Positions 25,159 through 34,048 of a DNA stretch of 64,000 nucleotides are shown piece after piece (the first letter of the stretch is position 1; every line of letters begins with the position of its first letter). The DNA is from Gordonia tangerina (GTDB lineage Bacteria > Actinomycetota > Actinomycetes > Mycobacteriales > Mycobacteriaceae). The stretch covers positions 186,001 through 250,000 of the forward strand of contig NZ_JAKGCU010000004.1 in the NCBI RefSeq assembly GCF_021556435.1. Reading direction: 5' to 3'. The position numbers and the translations under genes are program-made. Below the pieces are notes generated by a model. The model was not told the origin of the DNA and searched no databases. It saw only the letters and a list, made by a program, of their open reading frames with translations.

Positions 25159-25998
25159 ATGGCTGAACAGAACCTGACCGGACCGGCGGTCCGCCAGGCG
25201 CGTGTGCAGTCCGGCCTGACCCTGCGCGCCCTGGCCGCCGACATCGGGGTCAGCGTCGGGACGATGAGCGCCATCGAGAACGGCAAGGTCGCGCTCACGA
25301 TCGATCGCCTGCACCAGATCGCCCGGCGCCTCGACGTCTCGCCCGGCCACCTGGTGAGTCCGCCACCCGCCCGCCAGTCCGACACCCTCGGGGCCACACC
25401 CACCTCCGACTGGCGCCGATTCAGCGATCTCGATCTCGACCCGGCGCTACGTGCCGCGGTCGAGGTGTTCACCGACGTCGGCTATCACGGTGCGACGATG
25501 CGCCTGGTGGCGACCGCCGCCGACAGCAGCGTGGCCGGCATCTACCACTATCACCGGAGCAAGCAGCATCTCTTGGTGACGCTCATGACCCAGACGATGG
25601 CCGACATCGAATGGCGCGTGCTGGCAGCGGATGCCGAGGGCGAGCGGCCTGCTGAGCGCTTTGCGCTGATGGTCGAGGCGCTGGCGCTCTGCCATGCGGT
25701 ACGCCGAGACTTGGCGTTCATCACGGCCACCGAGATGCGTAGCCTCGAGGAACCCGACCGCAGCGTCATCCTCGACGCCCGCCGACGCCTGCAGGCCCGC
25801 CTCGACGATGCGGCCGTCGCCGCGGCCGCCGACGGTTCCTTCGCATCGCCGGATCCGCGTGGCACCGCGCGGGTCGTCGCCACCATGTGCATGGCCCTGC
25901 CCTACTGGTTCTCCACCGCCGGACCGAAGACGCCTGCCGAGGTCGCCCACGACTACGCCGATCACGCCCTGGCGATGATGCTTGTTCAGCCCCGCTGA
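25159..25998 (+). CDS. XRE-TetR fusion transcriptional regulator
   Basis: The 279-residue protein carries two DNA-binding domains. An XRE/Cro helix-turn-helix is at about 10-65 (VRQARVQSGLTLRALAADIG, VSVGTMSAIENGKVALT). A TetR-type helix-turn-helix is at about 98-145 (RAAVEVFTDVGYHGATMRLV, VAGIYHYHRSKQHLLVTL), followed by a TetR-like C-terminal domain. In-frame GTGs at 25132 and 25150 lie inside the repeat; ATG 25159 is preferred. No ribosome-binding site is visible, so translation may be leaderless. Its place between two paralogous acyl-CoA synthetases suggests control of both. Confidence 0.8.
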   Translation: MAEQNLTGPAVRQARVQSGLTLRALAADIGVSVGTMSAIENGKVALTIDRLHQIARRLDVSPGHLVSPPPARQSDTLGATPTSDWRRFSDLDLDPALRAAVEVFTDVGYHGATMRLVATAADSSVAGIYHYHRSKQHLLVTLMTQTMADIEWRVLAADAEGERPAERFALMVEALALCHAVRRDLAFITATEMRSLEEPDRSVILDARRRLQARLDDAAVAAAADGSFASPDPRGTARVVATMCMALPYWFSTAGPKTPAEVAHDYADHALAMMLVQPR

Positions 25999-26083
25999 AC
26001 CGAAATCCGCCTGTCCGACATCCCTTTTCGACTTCGGCGAAACCCCTTGACGGACGCCCCGAATCCTGTGATCCTCATCTCAC

Positions 26084-26117
26084 CTGAACTTTCCGAACGT
26101 TCGCTCGAATCGTTCAG
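26084..26117. promoter_or_regulatory. Dyads upstream of the cyclase / acyl-CoA synthetase operon
   Basis: A perfect palindrome CGAACGTTCG (26094-26103) is flanked by CTGAAC (26084-26089) and GTTCAG (26112-26117), which are inverted copies of each other. The cluster is 34-67 bp before the ATG of the cyclase gene, in a normal operator or promoter position. The TetR half of the regulator at 25159 is the nearest candidate ligand-sensing partner. Confidence 0.45.
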
Positions 26118-26150
26118 TCCACTCACATCGACTCACTGGAGAGGCGTCCC

Positions 26151-27104
26151 ATGACTGCACCCGATCTCACCGAACTGCTCGCCGACTCCCCCTCCAACTG
26201 GGGCAAATGGGGCGCCGACGACGAGGTCGGCAGCCTCAACTACCTCACCGCCGAGCAGGTCCTCGCCGGCGTCGGCCTGATCAAGAAGGGCGAACTGTTC
26301 ACGCTGCAGCGACTCATCGGCGACCCCGAGGGCGATCCGGTGTGGCCCGGCCGCAGCCCGGCGACCCGCGAGATGATCTTCGACGAGTCCAACTGGGATG
26401 AGGGCGGCGACGGCCCGGCCTTCCCGGGCGGTCTGCACTACGCCGACGACAAGATCGACGCCTTCCTGCAGGGGTCCACGCAGTACGACGCACTCGGCCA
26501 CGTCTGGTACGACGGCCAGATCTACAACGGGTATGACGCCCGCACCACCGTGGGCGGCCTGGACAAGGCCAGCGTCGAGCCGATCGCACAACGTGGCGTC
26601 GCCGGTCGCGCGGTCCTGCTGGACATGGCCCGCTTCAGGGGGGTGGATTGCCTCGGGCCGCGCGAGACCTTCGACCACACCGACCTCGAGAAGTGCGCCG
26701 CGGCACAGGGTATCGAGATCAAACCGCGCGACATCCTGCTCATCCGCACCAATCACCTCCAACTGTTCTTCCAGCAGGGCGACAAGTTCTACGACGACTT
26801 CTGCGAACCCGGCTTGGTGCATTCCGCAGAACTGGTGAAGTGGTTCCAGGACAAGGAGATCCCGAATCTGGTCACCGACACCATCGCCAACGAGGTCACC
26901 ACCGACCCGCACAACGGGGTCGCGTTGGTTCTGCACAATGCGCTGATGCGCAACCTGGGCATCGCCTTCACCGAGATCTGCGACCTGGAGAAACTCGCCG
27001 CGGATTGTGCCGCCGACGGGGTCTACGAGTTCTTCTATGTGGCTGCGCCGCTGAAGATCCACCGGGCCACCGGCGCACCCGTGAACCCGGTGGTGATCAA
27101 GTGA
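26151..27104 (+). CDS. Cyclase-family (kynurenine-formamidase-like) metal hydrolase
   Basis: This 317-residue protein belongs to the cyclase superfamily, whose metal-binding motif appears here as GSTQYDALGHVWYDG (about 109-123) in place of the short-form HxGTHxDxPxH. RDILLIRTNHLQLFF and VTDTIANEVTTDP are further family blocks. Long-form members hydrolyse or cyclise amide, lactone or polyketide-like substrates; the actual one is unknown. ATG 26151 follows GGAGAGG. Its TGA overlaps the GTG of the following acyl-CoA synthetase (27101-27104), so the two are translated together and may act on successive steps. Confidence 0.8.
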   Translation: MTAPDLTELLADSPSNWGKWGADDEVGSLNYLTAEQVLAGVGLIKKGELFTLQRLIGDPEGDPVWPGRSPATREMIFDESNWDEGGDGPAFPGGLHYADDKIDAFLQGSTQYDALGHVWYDGQIYNGYDARTTVGGLDKASVEPIAQRGVAGRAVLLDMARFRGVDCLGPRETFDHTDLEKCAAAQGIEIKPRDILLIRTNHLQLFFQQGDKFYDDFCEPGLVHSAELVKWFQDKEIPNLVTDTIANEVTTDPHNGVALVLHNALMRNLGIAFTEICDLEKLAADCAADGVYEFFYVAAPLKIHRATGAPVNPVVIK

Positions 27105-28759
27105 GTTACGCCGATCGGCCGTGGCTGACCCGCTATCCGGCGGGCAGCCCGGCCGACATCGAGGCCGAGTACACCACCGCCCTCGACGTGTTCGATGCTG
27201 CGGTGGCGGCCGAGCCGGACAGCCCTTTTCTCTACTACTTCGACGCGACGCTGACCTTCGCCGACGTGGATCGGGCCGCGACGGCGCTGGCGTCCGCACT
27301 CGTCGGCGATGGATTCTCGGCCGGTGATCGTCTCGCGGTCTACGTTCAGAACAATCCGGCCTTCATCATCGGGATCGTGGCGGCATGGAAGGCCGGCGGT
27401 ATCGCCGTCGCGATCAATCCGATGAACAAGCAGCGCGAACTCACCTACATGCTGGTCGATTCCGGCGCAACGGCGTTGCTCACCCTCGACGACCTCTACG
27501 ACGATGTGGCCGCGCCGGTCATCGCCACCGGGAAGACGGCGGTCCGAACGGTCTTCACGACGTCTCCGCTCGACTTTCAGACGCGCGATGATCCTCGGCT
27601 GTTCGCCGGCGTCGAGCGCCGCCGCAATCCCGGCACCCGCGATCTGGTCGAGACGATCGACGGCTTCGACGGATCGTCGTTGCCGGCGCCGACCCTCACC
27701 GCCGACGATGTCGCCGTCCTCACCTACACCAGCGGTACCACCGGAGAACCCAAGGGCGCCATGAACACTCATGGAAACCTGGCGTTCAACGCGCAGACCT
27801 ACCGCGACTGGACGGGTCTGAAACCGGGCGAGGGGGTGCTCGGCGTCGCGCCGTTGTTCCACATCACCGGACTCGTGGGACATGTGATGATCGCGATGCT
27901 GGTGCGGGCACCGCTGACGCTGACACACCGGTTTGCCCCGGACGTCACGCTCGACGCGATCCGCGAACGCCGGCCGGTGTTCACCGTCGCGGCGATCACC
28001 GCGTTCAACGCGTTGTCCGCCGCCCCCGGTGCCACACCGGCCGACTTCGAGAGTCTGCGTATTCTCTACTCCGGTGGCGCGCCGATCGCACCGGCGATGG
28101 CCGACCGGCTCGAGCAGGACTTCGGCGCCTACATCCACAACATCTACGGGCTGACGGAGACGTCGTCGCCGTCACACGGTGTCCCGCTCGGTGTTCGGGC
28201 GCCCGTCGACGCGACCTCGGGTGCACTGTCGGTGGGAGTGCCGGTGTTCAACACGGTCGTCCGGGTGGTCGGGGAGGATGGCGAAGACCTTCCCGTCGGC
28301 GAAGTCGGCGAGTTCGTCACATCCGGTCCGCAGGTGGTCAAGGGCTACTGGAACAAGCCGGACAAGACGGCCGAATCGATTCCCGGCGGTGCACTGAAGA
28401 CCGGCGACGTCGGATTCATGGACAGCGACGGCTGGTTCTACGTGGTCGATCGCAAGAAGGACATGATCAACGCGTCGGGCTACAAGGTGTGGCCACGCGA
28501 GGTGGAGGACGTGCTGTACACCCATCCCGCGGTGCGGGAGGCTGCCGTGATCGGGGTGCCCGACGAGTATCGCGGCGAGACCGTCAAGGCCTATGTGTCA
28601 CTGCAGGACGGCGCGACGGTCGACACCGCCGAGCTCGTCGAGTTCTGTAAGGAGCAGATGGCCGCCTACAAGTATCCGCGCGAGGTCGAGATCGTCTGCG
28701 AGCTCCCGAAGACGGTCACCGGCAAGATCCTGCGCCGCGAGCTGCGCGACGCAGGATGA
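27101..28759 (+). CDS. AMP-forming acyl-CoA synthetase (paralogue of 23380-25053)
   Basis: The 552-residue adenylate-forming enzyme starts at GTG 27101, within the four-base overlap with the cyclase gene. Motifs: TYTSGTTGEPKGA (about 208-220), IYGLTETSSPS (about 348), TGDVGFMDSDGWFYVVDRKKD (about 434-454) and PKTVTGKILRRELR at the C-terminus with the catalytic lysine. Large blocks match the 23380 gene (for instance the PAFVIG/PAFIIG AAWK and PLFHITGLVG regions), so the pair arose by duplication. The acid substrate may be the product of the adjacent cyclase-family hydrolase; that is inference. Confidence 0.9.
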   Translation: MSYADRPWLTRYPAGSPADIEAEYTTALDVFDAAVAAEPDSPFLYYFDATLTFADVDRAATALASALVGDGFSAGDRLAVYVQNNPAFIIGIVAAWKAGGIAVAINPMNKQRELTYMLVDSGATALLTLDDLYDDVAAPVIATGKTAVRTVFTTSPLDFQTRDDPRLFAGVERRRNPGTRDLVETIDGFDGSSLPAPTLTADDVAVLTYTSGTTGEPKGAMNTHGNLAFNAQTYRDWTGLKPGEGVLGVAPLFHITGLVGHVMIAMLVRAPLTLTHRFAPDVTLDAIRERRPVFTVAAITAFNALSAAPGATPADFESLRILYSGGAPIAPAMADRLEQDFGAYIHNIYGLTETSSPSHGVPLGVRAPVDATSGALSVGVPVFNTVVRVVGEDGEDLPVGEVGEFVTSGPQVVKGYWNKPDKTAESIPGGALKTGDVGFMDSDGWFYVVDRKKDMINASGYKVWPREVEDVLYTHPAVREAAVIGVPDEYRGETVKAYVSLQDGATVDTAELVEFCKEQMAAYKYPREVEIVCELPKTVTGKILRRELRDAG

Positions 28760-28765
28760 GTCGGC

Positions 28766-28804
28766 GGTTGCGGTTTGTGCCGGCAACCGGCGCAAACCGC
28801 AACC
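28766..28804 (+). terminator. Hairpin terminator after the acyl-CoA synthetase
   Basis: An 18-bp stem (28766-28783 with 28787-28804, one G-U position) with a three-base loop starts seven bases after the stop codon. The arms begin GGTTGCGGTTTG and end CAAACCGCAACC. There is no U-run. Confidence 0.75.
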
Positions 28805-28873
28805 GGGCCGCCGGAACATGTTCTACGGTCGGCCGAGAGGGCGACACCGCGGTCGTCCGGCAAGGAGTCCGAC

Positions 28874-30022
28874 ATGTCCGAGACACCCGACGTCCACGGT
28901 CACATCGATCCGAAGTTCGAGCGGGTGCGCGATGAGCTTGCCGCCCAAATCGACTCAGGCAACGAACTCGGTGCGGCCATCGCCGTCGACGTCGACGGCG
29001 AACTGATGGTCGATGTCTGGGGCGGGTTCCGCGACGCCGCCCGAACACTTCCGTGGGAGCGCGACACCATCGTCAACGTGTGGTCGACCACCAAGGAGGT
29101 CACCGCGCTCGCGGTCCTCATGCTGGCCGACCGAGGACTCGTCGACCTACACGCACCGGTCGCAACCTACTGGCCGGAATTCGCCCAGAACGGCAAAGAC
29201 GATATCGAGGTCCGCCACATCATGGCGCACACCTCGGGGGTCTCGGGGTGGGATCAGCCGTTCGAGCTCACCGACATGTACAACTGGGACACCTCGGTCG
29301 AACACCTCGCTCGCCAGGCCCCGTGGTGGGAACCCGGCACCGCGTCGGGTTATCACGCGCAGAACCAGGGCCACCTCTTGGGCGAAATCGTCCGCCGGGT
29401 AACCGGCAAACATCTCACACAGTTCGTCGCCGACGAGATCGCCGGCCCGCTGGGAGTCGATCTACAGATCGGTGCAGGGCCGGACGACGACGCACGGATC
29501 GCCGAGGTGATCCCACCCCCACCGCTGCCGATCGACATCGCGGCACTGCCCACCGATTCGCCGATGTTCAAGACCTTCACCGGGCCAGTGGCGTCAGCCG
29601 CCGCCGCAAACACCATCGAGTGGCGTCGTGCCGACATGGGGGCACTGAACGGCCACACCAACGCCCGCGCCCTCGTACGAACGATGTCGGTGATCTCCCG
29701 CGGCGGGACCGTCGACGGCGTGCAGCTGCTGACGGAGAAGACGATCGATCAGATCTTCGACGAACAGACGCGCGGCGACGACCTCGTTCTGGGCGTGCCG
29801 CTGCGCTGGGGAATCGGATTCGGTCTTCCCGAACCCGCGACCGTGCCCTCACTCCCCGACGAACGGATCTGCTTCTGGGGTGGATGGGGAGGGTCGATCA
29901 CTGTGATGTTCCCGCTGCAGAAGATGACCATCTCCTACGTCATGAACAAGATGGCACCGGGCATCATCGGATCCGACCGCTCCGAGGCCTACACGCGGGC
30001 CATCCTGGCTGCCGCCGGCTGA
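28874..30022 (+). CDS. Beta-lactamase-fold serine hydrolase (family VIII esterase type)
   Basis: The 382-residue protein has the class C beta-lactamase/esterase fold. The SxxK nucleophile is in NVWSTTKEVTALAVLMLADRG (Ser at about residue 75). A tyrosine motif SGYHAQNQGHLLGEIVRRVTG lies near 157-177, and a C-terminal CFWGGWGGS stretch takes the place of KTG. Such enzymes hydrolyse esters, lactones or peptides; a lactamase role is unlikely. No signal peptide is seen, so it is cytoplasmic. ATG 28874 is set by AAGGAG 9 bases upstream. It is followed by the alpha/beta hydrolase after 22 bp. Confidence 0.85.
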   Translation: MSETPDVHGHIDPKFERVRDELAAQIDSGNELGAAIAVDVDGELMVDVWGGFRDAARTLPWERDTIVNVWSTTKEVTALAVLMLADRGLVDLHAPVATYWPEFAQNGKDDIEVRHIMAHTSGVSGWDQPFELTDMYNWDTSVEHLARQAPWWEPGTASGYHAQNQGHLLGEIVRRVTGKHLTQFVADEIAGPLGVDLQIGAGPDDDARIAEVIPPPPLPIDIAALPTDSPMFKTFTGPVASAAAANTIEWRRADMGALNGHTNARALVRTMSVISRGGTVDGVQLLTEKTIDQIFDEQTRGDDLVLGVPLRWGIGFGLPEPATVPSLPDERICFWGGWGGSITVMFPLQKMTISYVMNKMAPGIIGSDRSEAYTRAILAAAG

Positions 30023-30044
30023 GCCTCCCGTAGGATCGCACCCC

Positions 30045-31136
30045 GTGTCCCAACGAGACCGGAAGGTGCCCATGCTCGACGGTGTCCGTACCCTTTACCG
30101 CCTGACGCGCGGTGAACGCGTGGCCGATGACCAGCCCACCTCGCACGTCACCCTTTCCGAGGGGCGGCATCGGACGCTACGCCGCTACGGAACCACCGCC
30201 GACGTCGATGCGGCTCGCAATGCAGGACGCTCACCGGTCCTGCTGATCCCGCCGCTCGCGGTTCCGGCCCGCTGCTACGACCTGGCGCCGGACATGTCGG
30301 TGGTCGCGACACTGCTGGCGACCGGACGCATCCCGTACGTGATCGATTTCGGCGAGATGGGTTATGCCGACCGCCATCTCGGTTTCGAGGACTTCTGCGA
30401 CGACATCGTCCCCGCCGCCATCGGACACGTGCTCGCCGACTACGGCGACACTTCGAGCACAGTAGACCTCGCCGCATGGAGCCTGGGCGGCACCGTCGCG
30501 TTCCTCACCGCCGCCGCACATCCCGACCTGCCCGTCCGGTCGATCACCGCAGTTGGCACACCGCTGAATTATTCGCTGGTACAGCCGTATCCGTTGGTGA
30601 AGACGCTCATCCGGCCGATCGGTCCCGCTCCGGTGACGTACGCGCTGAAAGCGATGGGCGGCATCCCGGCGCCGCTGGTGCGCCTCGGGTACCGCGCGAC
30701 GGCGTGGGAACGCGAGTTCAAGAAGCCCGGCTACATCCTCCGCAACGCGGACAACACGGAGGCGTTGGCGCGGATGCAGGTCATCGACTGGTTCCAGGAG
30801 GCGCTGCCCGGATATCCCGGCAAGCTGGCCGAGCAGATGTGGGAAAATCTTGTTTTCCGCGACGAAATCGCCGGCGGCGTACTGCGATTCGGTGATCGCA
30901 GCATCGACCTCACATCCATCGCGCTCCCGATCCAGCTGTTCGGCAGCCATCGCGACGCGATCGTCAGCTGGGGTGCAGCGCGACACGGCGTGGAGATCTT
31001 CGCCGACTCGCCCGAGGTGCACTTCACCACCGTCGAGACCAGCCATCTGGGTCTGATCGCAGGCAGCGAGGCGACCGCGCAGACGTGGCCGCGGGTCGAC
31101 GAGTTCTTGACCGGCCTGGACCGCGCGGACATCTGA
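30045..31136 (+). CDS. Alpha/beta-fold hydrolase (PHA synthase-like)
   Basis: The 363-residue protein shows the alpha/beta hydrolase pattern of the PhaC-like group: PVLLIPPLAVPARCYDLAPD (about 65-84, oxyanion strand) and the nucleophile elbow AAWSLGGTVAF (Ser at about residue 146). A late aspartate (SHRDAIVSWGAA) and histidine (ETSHLGLI) complete the triad. A serine nucleophile rather than cysteine argues for hydrolase, not polymerase. The start is GTG 30045; ATG 30072 is an alternative. It probably shares a transcript with the beta-lactamase-fold gene. Confidence 0.8.
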   Translation: MSQRDRKVPMLDGVRTLYRLTRGERVADDQPTSHVTLSEGRHRTLRRYGTTADVDAARNAGRSPVLLIPPLAVPARCYDLAPDMSVVATLLATGRIPYVIDFGEMGYADRHLGFEDFCDDIVPAAIGHVLADYGDTSSTVDLAAWSLGGTVAFLTAAAHPDLPVRSITAVGTPLNYSLVQPYPLVKTLIRPIGPAPVTYALKAMGGIPAPLVRLGYRATAWEREFKKPGYILRNADNTEALARMQVIDWFQEALPGYPGKLAEQMWENLVFRDEIAGGVLRFGDRSIDLTSIALPIQLFGSHRDAIVSWGAARHGVEIFADSPEVHFTTVETSHLGLIAGSEATAQTWPRVDEFLTGLDRADI

Positions 31137-31141
31137 CCCGC

Positions 31142-31915
31142 TCAGACCGTCGCGGGGGGCGGCAGGCCCCCGCCCAACGTGCGGCCGACTCCCTGCGCCG
31201 CCACCTGCGCAGCGCCCACCAAGGACGCGCGGTTGCGCCCCAGCGACGGCACCACCACCCCGAGTGCGGCAACCACATCCTCGCCCCGGCGGATCGGCAC
31301 CGCGATCGAGCAGGCGCCCAGCGTCATCTCCTCGGTGGTGGTCGCGTAGCCCTGCTGCCGGATCTGGCGGAGTTGTGGCTCCAACACCCCGGGCGCGACG
31401 ATCGTGTGCGGCGTCATCGGGCGCAGGTCACTCATCGCCTCACGCCGTATCTCGTCGGGCGCATGCGCGAGTAGGACCTTGCCGACTCCGGTGCAGTGCA
31501 ACGGGAGTCGGCTGCCGACCCGGCTCACCACGGGGACGGACGCCCGGCCCGAGAGTCGATCCAGATACAGCACCTGGATCCCCTCTCGGACGGCGAGATG
31601 CACGGTGGCGAACGTCGCGGCGTACAAGTCCTGCAAGAAGGGCGCGGCGACCTCCCGGATACCCGATTGGATCGGGGCCAGAAGCCCCAGATCCCACAGC
31701 CGCCGTCCGATGACGTAGCGGGTGTCGGGCCGACGGGTCAGCGCGCCCCATGACTCGAGCTCGCGGGCCAGGCGATGCGTCGTCGGCACCGGAAGGTCGG
31801 CGCGCTCGGCGATCTCGGTGAGGGTCAACGCGCGGTGGGTGCGGTCGAAGGCGGCGAGCACCGCCAGCGTGCGCGCGGCCACCGATTGGCCCGGGGAGCC
31901 CGTGTTACCTGCCAT
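31142..31915 (-). CDS. IclR-family transcriptional regulator
   Basis: The 257-residue regulator has an N-terminal winged helix-turn-helix (LTLTEIAERADLPVPTTHRLARELESWG at about 28-55) and a C-terminal IclR effector domain with its SRVGSRLPLHCTGVGKVLLAH block. IclR proteins often control aromatic catabolism (PcaR, PobR), but this gene is 3.7 kb from the pca genes and next to the P450. Its target is therefore open. It converges with the alpha/beta hydrolase, four bases between stops, and lies 47 bp downstream of the P450 on the same strand. Confidence 0.85.
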   Translation of the reverse strand: MAGNTGSPGQSVAARTLAVLAAFDRTHRALTLTEIAERADLPVPTTHRLARELESWGALTRRPDTRYVIGRRLWDLGLLAPIQSGIREVAAPFLQDLYAATFATVHLAVREGIQVLYLDRLSGRASVPVVSRVGSRLPLHCTGVGKVLLAHAPDEIRREAMSDLRPMTPHTIVAPGVLEPQLRQIRQQGYATTTEEMTLGACSIAVPIRRGEDVVAALGVVVPSLGRNRASLVGAAQVAAQGVGRTLGGGLPPPATV

Positions 31916-31962
31916 CGTCGCCTTTCACTCAGTGGAATCGAGTGTAGCGAGCTCGAGCTCCG

Positions 31963-33219
31963 TCAGGTCACGGTCAGCGGCAATGTTCGCAGTCGACGCA
32001 CCAGCAGGCTTCGCTCCCACTGCGGATTCTCACCATGAACCGTGAAGTCGGTGGTGGCATCAAGCAGGCAATTGACCGCGACCCGCGCCTCGAGTCGCGC
32101 CAGTGCGGCTCCGACACACAGATGTAGCCCTTTCCCAAACGCCATGTGTGGTCGCCGCACCACCGGATCCAGGTTCACCCGGTCCGGCTCATCAAAGTGC
32201 TCGGCGTCGCGATTGGCGGCGCCCCACATCAGATAGAGGTGGGAGTTGGCGGGCAATGCCACGTCCCCCAGTGTGGTGTCGTGCACGACGTGGCGGTAGT
32301 GACCGCGAAACGGCGATTCGACGCGCAGCGCCTCCTCGACGAAGAGGCGCACGAGATCACGATTGTCCCGCAGTTGTCCGACCAGTTCCGGCTGCTCGCC
32401 GAGCAGCCACACGGCGTTGCCGAGGAGGCTGACGGTGGATTCCGCCCCGGCCGCGACGAGTTGAATGAGCATGATGATCGCTGTCGACTCATCGAGGTCG
32501 CCTCGGTTCACCAGGGTCGCGAGGTCGCCCATGACGCCGCCGCCCGGATCGTCGCGGGTCGCAGTGAAGGATTCAGCGATGTGGCCGCCGAGTTCGGTCG
32601 CTGCCTGAGTGGCCGCCGTCAACTGTTCGGCGGTCACCACTCCGTCGAGCAGCACGGTGGTCGCGAACGACCAGCGGATCAGGTCGTCGATGTCGTAGGT
32701 CGGGAATCCCAGGAGTTCGGCGACGACGGCCATGGGCACCCGGTGCGCGACCGCCGTCATCCAGTCGATCCGGTTGCCGTCGATTCCGTTGCTGTCGATT
32801 CCGCTGTCCCACAGTCGCTTCACGGTGTGATCGATGAACGGTTCGAGTTGACCGATACGTTTGGCGACCAGAGACGGCATCACCATCCTGCGATGGTCCC
32901 GGTGCGCCGGGTCGTCGGCGGTGGCGAGCGCGTGGATGGGTGAATCCAGTTCCGCGATCGGGTACGTGGTCACGGTGCCATCGGCGTTCCACACCATCGT
33001 CGCGGTGAGATTTGACGAGAAGTGATCGGGCCGGGCCACGGCCTCGGCAATCAGATCCCAGCTCGTCACCACGTAGAACGGGGAGTCGGCGAGCCGGGCC
33101 ACCGGCGTGTCGGTCCGCAACGTCTCGTAGTACGGATAGGGGTTGTCCAGATCATGCACCTGACCAGCGTCGACTCCATCGCGCGTACAGAGCAACAGGT
33201 TGCGGGAAAGTCGACACAT
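31963..33219 (-). CDS. Cytochrome P450
   Basis: The heme-thiolate monooxygenase is 418 residues from ATG 33219; the open frame goes on to 33273. The I-helix oxygen-activation motif AAGAEST is near residue 225, the ExxR motif EEALR near 270, and the heme-binding loop FGKGLHLCVG near 361-370 with Cys368 as thiolate ligand. The I-helix has Ser-Thr after Glu in the usual A-G-x-[E/D]-T place. No ferredoxin or ferredoxin reductase gene is adjacent. The substrate is unknown. It is divergent from a TetR gene with a long dyad between them. Confidence 0.9.
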   Translation of the reverse strand: MCRLSRNLLLCTRDGVDAGQVHDLDNPYPYYETLRTDTPVARLADSPFYVVTSWDLIAEAVARPDHFSSNLTATMVWNADGTVTTYPIAELDSPIHALATADDPAHRDHRRMVMPSLVAKRIGQLEPFIDHTVKRLWDSGIDSNGIDGNRIDWMTAVAHRVPMAVVAELLGFPTYDIDDLIRWSFATTVLLDGVVTAEQLTAATQAATELGGHIAESFTATRDDPGGGVMGDLATLVNRGDLDESTAIIMLIQLVAAGAESTVSLLGNAVWLLGEQPELVGQLRDNRDLVRLFVEEALRVESPFRGHYRHVVHDTTLGDVALPANSHLYLMWGAANRDAEHFDEPDRVNLDPVVRRPHMAFGKGLHLCVGAALARLEARVAVNCLLDATTDFTVHGENPQWERSLLVRRLRTLPLTVT

Positions 33220-33277
33220 CGGATGTCTGGTCGTGGTGCGCGCCGTCTCATGCCGTGTGCCCGACCTCGACAAACGG

Positions 33278-33304
33278 GTGAAACATCTCAGCCAGATGTC
33301 TCAC
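33278..33304. promoter_or_regulatory. 27-bp operator-like dyad between P450 and TetR genes
   Basis: GTGAAACATCT (33278-33288) and AGATGTCTCAC (33294-33304) are inverted copies matching at 10 of 11 positions, with a five-base spacer. The dyad ends nine bases before the TetR ATG and lies about 60 bp before the P450 start. Size, symmetry and place fit an operator for the divergent TetR protein acting on both genes. Confidence 0.7.
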
Positions 33305-33313
33305 ACTGAGAAC

Positions 33314-33862
33314 ATGACAGATGACTGGCTGGTGAATGGCGACCGCAACCAAACGGCCCGCGATCGCCTCTACGCACTCGCGACAGAGATGATCGGCGGC
33401 GCCGGCCTCGACCGGTTCGACCTCAACGACCTCGCACGTCGAGCCCACTGTTCGCGGGCGACCGTCTACCGTCACGTCGGCGGCAAGAAGCAGTTGCTCG
33501 AGGCGGTGTGGGCGTTCTCCTCGGCGGCCGTGGTCACCGAGGTCGAGAAGTCGGTCGCCGGTCTCGAAGGGCGAGAGCGGGCGCTCCTTGCGATCACCGT
33601 GGCCGTGCGAGCGATTCGCGCCGACCCGGTGATCCGGCAGTTCGTCGAATCGCGTCGGGTCTACGCCGCGGCGGACACCGTCATCCACTCGCCGACGATC
33701 ATCGCGACCGCAGCCGAGCTGATGGGCCTCGACGCGGCCGACGGCGTGCAGGTCCGCTTCGCGATCCGATCGATCCTGTCCATCGTGACGCTCCCCCCGC
33801 GGGACCCGACCGAGGAACGAGCGCTCGTCGAGATCCTGGTGTGCGCGATTCATCCGGAGTGA
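33314..33862 (+). CDS. TetR-family transcriptional regulator
   Basis: The regulator is 182 residues from ATG 33314. The longer frame to 33200 would cover the operator, so the shorter start is preferred. The helix-turn-helix lies at about 14-60 (LYALATEMIGGAGLDRFDLN, ARRAHCSRATVYRHVGGKKQ). The short C-terminal domain ends VEILVCAIHPE. It is divergent from the P450 and likely represses it through the dyad at 33278-33304. The ligand is unknown. Confidence 0.85.
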   Translation: MTDDWLVNGDRNQTARDRLYALATEMIGGAGLDRFDLNDLARRAHCSRATVYRHVGGKKQLLEAVWAFSSAAVVTEVEKSVAGLEGRERALLAITVAVRAIRADPVIRQFVESRRVYAAADTVIHSPTIIATAAELMGLDAADGVQVRFAIRSILSIVTLPPRDPTEERALVEILVCAIHPE

Positions 33863-34048
33863 TCGGTCTCCGGACCAAAACCCGAGTTGAACTGCGGAGA
33901 CCATTCTTGTCGGTGCGATGGCATACATTGGGTAACAGCGAAATCGAAGTGTTGATGTGACACCGGATCGGCCCGCAGGGGTCGGTCACTTTCAGAGCTA
34001 TGTGGGACGTGTGGTTTCGCCGTGTCCATTCTCTGAAAGGTGCTGGCG

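Noticed and set aside
28814-28823. GAACATGTTC palindrome considered as a LexA (SOS) box
   Set aside because: The actinobacterial SOS box has four bases between GAAC and GTTC; here there are two, and the gene downstream is not a DNA-repair gene.
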